Shown piece after piece: positions 4,643 through 6,609 of a DNA stretch of 6,609 nt; positions within the stretch are counted from its first letter, which is position 1, and every line of letters starts with the position of its first letter. The translations under genes and the position numbers were made by a program. Origin of the DNA: Chthonomonadaceae bacterium (GTDB lineage Bacteria > Armatimonadota > Chthonomonadetes > Chthonomonadales > Chthonomonadaceae); NCBI GenBank assembly GCA_025355115.1, contig JANXLO010000255.1, positions 1 through 6,609 of the forward strand. The letters run 5' to 3'. A model generated the notes under the pieces. The model was not told the DNA's origin. It saw nothing but the letters and a program-made list of their open reading frames with translations, and did not search any database.

Positions 4643-5824
4643 TTGGAGTCAGCGAAGCGGGGGCGCAACGCGATATTCGCGGTTGCAGCAGTCCTGAATC
4701 TGCTGTATGCGATGTACATCAGCGGGCTGGGAGTGCTGCTCCCAGCGGTTGGGCGGACGTTTCACCTGGGCATCGAAGTGAAGGGGCGACTCTTTCCGGC
4801 GAGCTTTCTGGGGGCGGTGGCGGGCGTCCTCCTGACGGGATGGCTCTCCGACCGCTTCGGGCGCAAACCTGTGCTGCTGATCGCCATCGGCCTCTACACG
4901 CTCGGCCTGCTCTGCTGCGGTTCGGCGGCTTCGTTCGGGCTGGCGCTGATGGCAGCTCCGCTGATCGGTGCAGGCAGCGCGGCGATGCAGTCGGTGATGA
5001 ACGCGGCCCTCTCCGACCTGTTTCCGGAACGTCGAGCAGTGGTTCTGAACGCCATGCAGATTGCCTTTGGCGCGGGCGCGGTTCTCAGCCCGGCGCTCGC
5101 ACAGCATTTTCTGCAAGGAGGGACGGACTGGCGGCTCCTCTATTTCGGGCTTGCGGCGTGCGTCGTGGTGATGGGCGCGGTGCTGATCTGTCTGCCGATG
5201 CCACGCCCTTCCGCACTCGCAGCCGCTCCGACCCCTGGAGCGCTCCTCGCTACTCTCAGGTCTCCAATCGTCGGCGCACTGTGCTTTGCTCAGCTTCTGT
5301 ATGCGGGAGCGGAAGTGGGGTTCTTCTCCTGGATGCCGACCTATTTCGAGCGATTGCCGGGAGGTCTGAGATGGTCGGGCCTGATCGTCAGTCTGTTCTG
5401 GGGCGGCATGACAGCGGGACGACTCTGGACAGGCTGGCTGCTGGGTCGCATTCCCCTGCTTCCTCTGCGTCGTCGTTTGGCCACCGCCGGAGCTGTCTGC
5501 GCTACTTTGACACTTCTCGGACACACTCCGCCAGTCGTAATGGTTTGGGTGCTGCTGACAGGACTTTGCTTCGGGGGGATCTACAGCCTGATCCTTGCGG
5601 AGGGCGGCGAGCGCTTTCCGGAGGCAGCGGGCACGGTGTTCGGCGCTATTTCCGCATCGGGAAACATAGGCGTGGCCCTCTTCCCCTGGGCAGTAGGGGC
5701 ACTGGCAAACGTCGGAGTGGACTGGCGCCTGGCGCTGAGCCTGCCTCCCCTCTGCGCGGCGGGCGTAGCTCTGAACGCATGGCTGCTGGAGCGCGGACCC
5801 CGCAGCGCTGAAGCCGCCGGGTGA
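4643..5824 (+). CDS. Major facilitator superfamily (MFS) transporter
   Basis: An integral inner-membrane secondary transporter of 393 residues, the normal MFS length, with about 12 hydrophobic segments: roughly 10-32, 50-68, 75-95, 98-120, 135-155, 165-185, 205-225, 243-268, 280-295, 297-318, 330-352 and 363-383. The MFS signature motif A between helices 2 and 3 is clear (GWLSDRFGRKP, 66-76). A cytoplasmic loop at about 186-204 (PMPRPSALAAAPTPG) separates the two six-helix halves, and the loop before helix 9 is basic (LPLRRRLA). The start is TTG at 4643: no ATG or GTG is in frame upstream, and the next ATG (4712) lies inside helix 1. The GGAG at 4627-4630 is 12 bases away, which is long, so translation may be weak. 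The substrate (sugar, drug or metabolite) is not evident. It is divergent from the deaminase and 138 bases before ruvX. Confidence 0.93.
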   Translation: MESAKRGRNAIFAVAAVLNLLYAMYISGLGVLLPAVGRTFHLGIEVKGRLFPASFLGAVAGVLLTGWLSDRFGRKPVLLIAIGLYTLGLLCCGSAASFGLALMAAPLIGAGSAAMQSVMNAALSDLFPERRAVVLNAMQIAFGAGAVLSPALAQHFLQGGTDWRLLYFGLAACVVVMGAVLICLPMPRPSALAAAPTPGALLATLRSPIVGALCFAQLLYAGAEVGFFSWMPTYFERLPGGLRWSGLIVSLFWGGMTAGRLWTGWLLGRIPLLPLRRRLATAGAVCATLTLLGHTPPVVMVWVLLTGLCFGGIYSLILAEGGERFPEAAGTVFGAISASGNIGVALFPWAVGALANVGVDWRLALSLPPLCAAGVALNAWLLERGPRSAEAAG

Positions 5825-5850
5825 ACTCCCTGCCCCTGGCAGAACGCATT

Positions 5851-5865
5851 GTTTCCGAAGGAAAC
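5851..5865 (+). repeat. Small hairpin after the MFS gene
   Basis: GTTTCC, loop GAA, GGAAAC form a perfect 6-bp stem 26 bases after the MFS stop. Its arms resemble the hairpin at 2211-2226, which also follows a gene end. No T-tract is present. Confidence 0.4.
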
Positions 5866-5878
5866 TGGGCCGTAGGTC

Positions 5879-5948
5879 ATTCAGCGGAGGAGTTCACTCC
5901 GCCGAATCTCATTCCTGCCGAGCATCGATGGATCGCGGCAAGCTGAAT
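5879..5948 (+). promoter_or_regulatory. Possible three-way-junction leader of ruvX
   Basis: ATTCAGC (5879-5885) pairs with GCTGAAT (5942-5948) and encloses two hairpins: GGAG-TTCA-CTCC (5889-5900) and TGCCG (5916-5920) with CGGCA (5936-5940). The closing stem ends 2 bases before the ruvX Shine-Dalgarno (GAGGAG, 5951-5956). GCGGAG/CTCCGC (5884-5889/5897-5902) is a competing 6-bp stem. This would be a compact leader able to influence ruvX translation, but the pairings are short and unproven. Confidence 0.35.
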
Positions 5949-5962
5949 ACGAGGAGACGGCA

Positions 5963-6397
5963 ATGAGCAGAATTTTGGCTCTGGATGTAGGCGAGAAGAC
6001 CATTGGGGTGGCGATGAGTGACGAGACGGGATCTATGGCATTTCCCGGCGTAACGATATGGCGGCAGGAGGGCCACAAGCGCGACATGGCAGCCCTGCGC
6101 CAGTTGATTTCAGACAGCAAGGTCAGCGAGATCGTCGTCGGGTTGCCGCTGATGATGGACGGATCGAGGGGCATTCAGGCCGAAAAGATCGAGGCGTTCG
6201 TGGCGGTGCTCCGCAGCAATGTGCGCATCCCGATCAGCCTGCAGGACGAGCGGCTCTCCACACGACAGGCCGAGCGAGTGCTCATAGCCGCCGACCGTCG
6301 CCGCGACGAGCGCAAGAAGACAATAGACAGCATGGCCGCCTGCCTCCTACTTCAAACCTTCCTCGACCGTCGCCACAACAGTGAAGAGCACTTATGA
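5963..6397 (+). CDS. ruvX: RuvX/YqgF-family nuclease (pre-16S rRNA processing / Holliday junction resolvase-like)
   Basis: A 144-residue RNase H-fold protein of the YqgF/RuvX family. Members have been described as putative Holliday junction resolvases, and E. coli YqgF as a factor in 16S rRNA 5' maturation. The N-terminal strand carries LALDVGEKTIGVAMSD, with catalytic D8. VVGLPLMMDGSRG (58-70) is the usual second motif. DERLST (95-100) gives the acidic centre with E96, and the final helix IDSMAACLLLQTFLD supplies D122. All key acids are therefore present and the length is normal. The ATG at 5963 has GAGGAG 6 bases upstream. In many bacteria ruvX is followed by mltG or preceded by alaS; here it is preceded by an MFS gene and faces a convergent HAD hydrolase gene 22 bases away. 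The ATG at 6394 overlapping its stop opens only 22 codons, so no co-translated partner follows. Confidence 0.95.
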   Translation: MSRILALDVGEKTIGVAMSDETGSMAFPGVTIWRQEGHKRDMAALRQLISDSKVSEIVVGLPLMMDGSRGIQAEKIEAFVAVLRSNVRIPISLQDERLSTRQAERVLIAADRRRDERKKTIDSMAACLLLQTFLDRRHNSEEHL

Positions 6398-6419
6398 CTT
6401 TCAGGGTCGTGGTCGCCTG

Positions 6420-6609
6420 TCACGCCGTCGCAATGCCCAGTATGGTCAACAGCTCGCTATAGTCGGTGATGGTGTAGTCCGGTGCAACGCCTGAATAGCT
6501 TTTGTCGCCTTGCGGGGAGCTGTACATGACGGCCTTCATGCCCGCCTGCTGTGCGCCATACACGTCCCGGTACATATCGTTCCCGACGTATAGCGTCTCC
6601 TCCGCCGCA
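6420..6609 (-). CDS. HAD-superfamily hydrolase, C-terminal fragment (5' end outside window)
   Basis: The last 62 residues of a haloacid dehalogenase-type hydrolase, probably a phosphatase, read on the minus strand; base 6609 is a partial codon and the TGA stop is at 6422-6420. HAD motif IV is plain: LYVGNDMYRDVYGAQQAG, with the Mg2+-binding acids D11 and D15 of the fragment. The following MKAVMYSS is the usual next beta-strand. Here the VGND-x3-D-x2-GA-x2-AGM pattern resembles the phosphoglycolate phosphatase/YjjG-like subgroup. The C-terminal YTITDYSELLTIL (45-57) is the common closing strand and helix, seen as D-x-I-x-D-x-x-E-L in relatives. The nucleophile motif DxDxT and the cap domain are outside, so the substrate cannot be judged. 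It converges on ruvX with a gap of only 22 bases and no strong terminator. Confidence 0.88.
   Translation of the reverse strand, partial: AAEETLYVGNDMYRDVYGAQQAGMKAVMYSSPQGDKSYSGVAPDYTITDYSELLTILGIATA

Noticed and set aside
4649..5811. Long alternative frames over the MFS gene on both strands (about 290 and 320 codons)
   Set aside because: The MFS frame has motif A and 12 helices. The other translations are low-complexity, rich in R, S, Q and H, and have no recognisable domain.
6395..6422. Inverted repeat framed by the two convergent stop codons (TGA/TCA and CAGG/CCTG) as a terminator
   Set aside because: The stems are only 3 and 4 bp with a 4-base bulge and no T-tract, too weak to call.
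6394..6464. ATG overlapping the ruvX stop (ATGA arrangement) as a coupled next gene
   Set aside because: The frame stops after 22 codons and runs antisense into a clear HAD hydrolase gene.
1..6609. A novel defence, mobile or biosynthetic gene system
   Set aside because: All eight genes are recognisable housekeeping or stand-alone types. There is no integrase, toxin-antitoxin pair, repeat array or composition shift.

Overview
The window is ordinary bacterial chromosome, about 60% GC by eye, with short intergenic gaps and genes on both strands. It holds eight protein-coding genes, two of them cut by the window edges. I see no tRNA, rRNA, CRISPR array, transposase or phage gene. Both edge genes are chromosomal housekeeping-type genes. 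The gene mix, the leader lengths, and a small two-helix membrane protein of a type I associate with Armatimonadota, Acidobacteriota and similar phyla make a little-studied phylum such as Armatimonadota my best guess. That is an impression, not a demonstrated assignment.

Region 1 (1-2519, plus strand): the 3' part of cysteinyl-tRNA synthetase (cysS), then after 20 bases an M24 metallopeptidase of the Xaa-Pro aminopeptidase/dipeptidase type, then after 99 bases a 70-residue CDGSH iron-sulfur protein. The first two are probably co-transcribed. The 99-base gap is rich in hairpins and may be a structured leader or processing site for the CDGSH gene.

Region 2 (2520-4371, minus strand): three genes, read from right to left: a zinc-dependent nucleoside deaminase of the TadA/CDA fold, a small two-helix membrane protein, and an SGNH/GDSL hydrolase. 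The hydrolase and the CDGSH gene converge on a gap holding a perfect 11-bp inverted repeat. The SGNH gene has a Shine-Dalgarno that can pair with an upstream anti-Shine-Dalgarno.

Region 3 (4372-4642): a 271-base divergent intergenic region between the deaminase and an MFS transporter. It contains a 12-bp perfect palindrome, C-tract half-site-like repeats and candidate promoters in both directions.

Region 4 (4643-6609): a 12-helix MFS transporter and the RuvX/YqgF nuclease-fold protein on the plus strand. RuvX is preceded by a leader that can be drawn as a three-way junction. They face the C-terminal end of a HAD-family hydrolase on the minus strand.

The genes do not form one pathway. I found no convincing new multi-gene system. 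The most noteworthy signals are in the non-coding DNA: structured leaders before the CDGSH gene and ruvX, and the inverted repeats near gene ends. None of these is proven.
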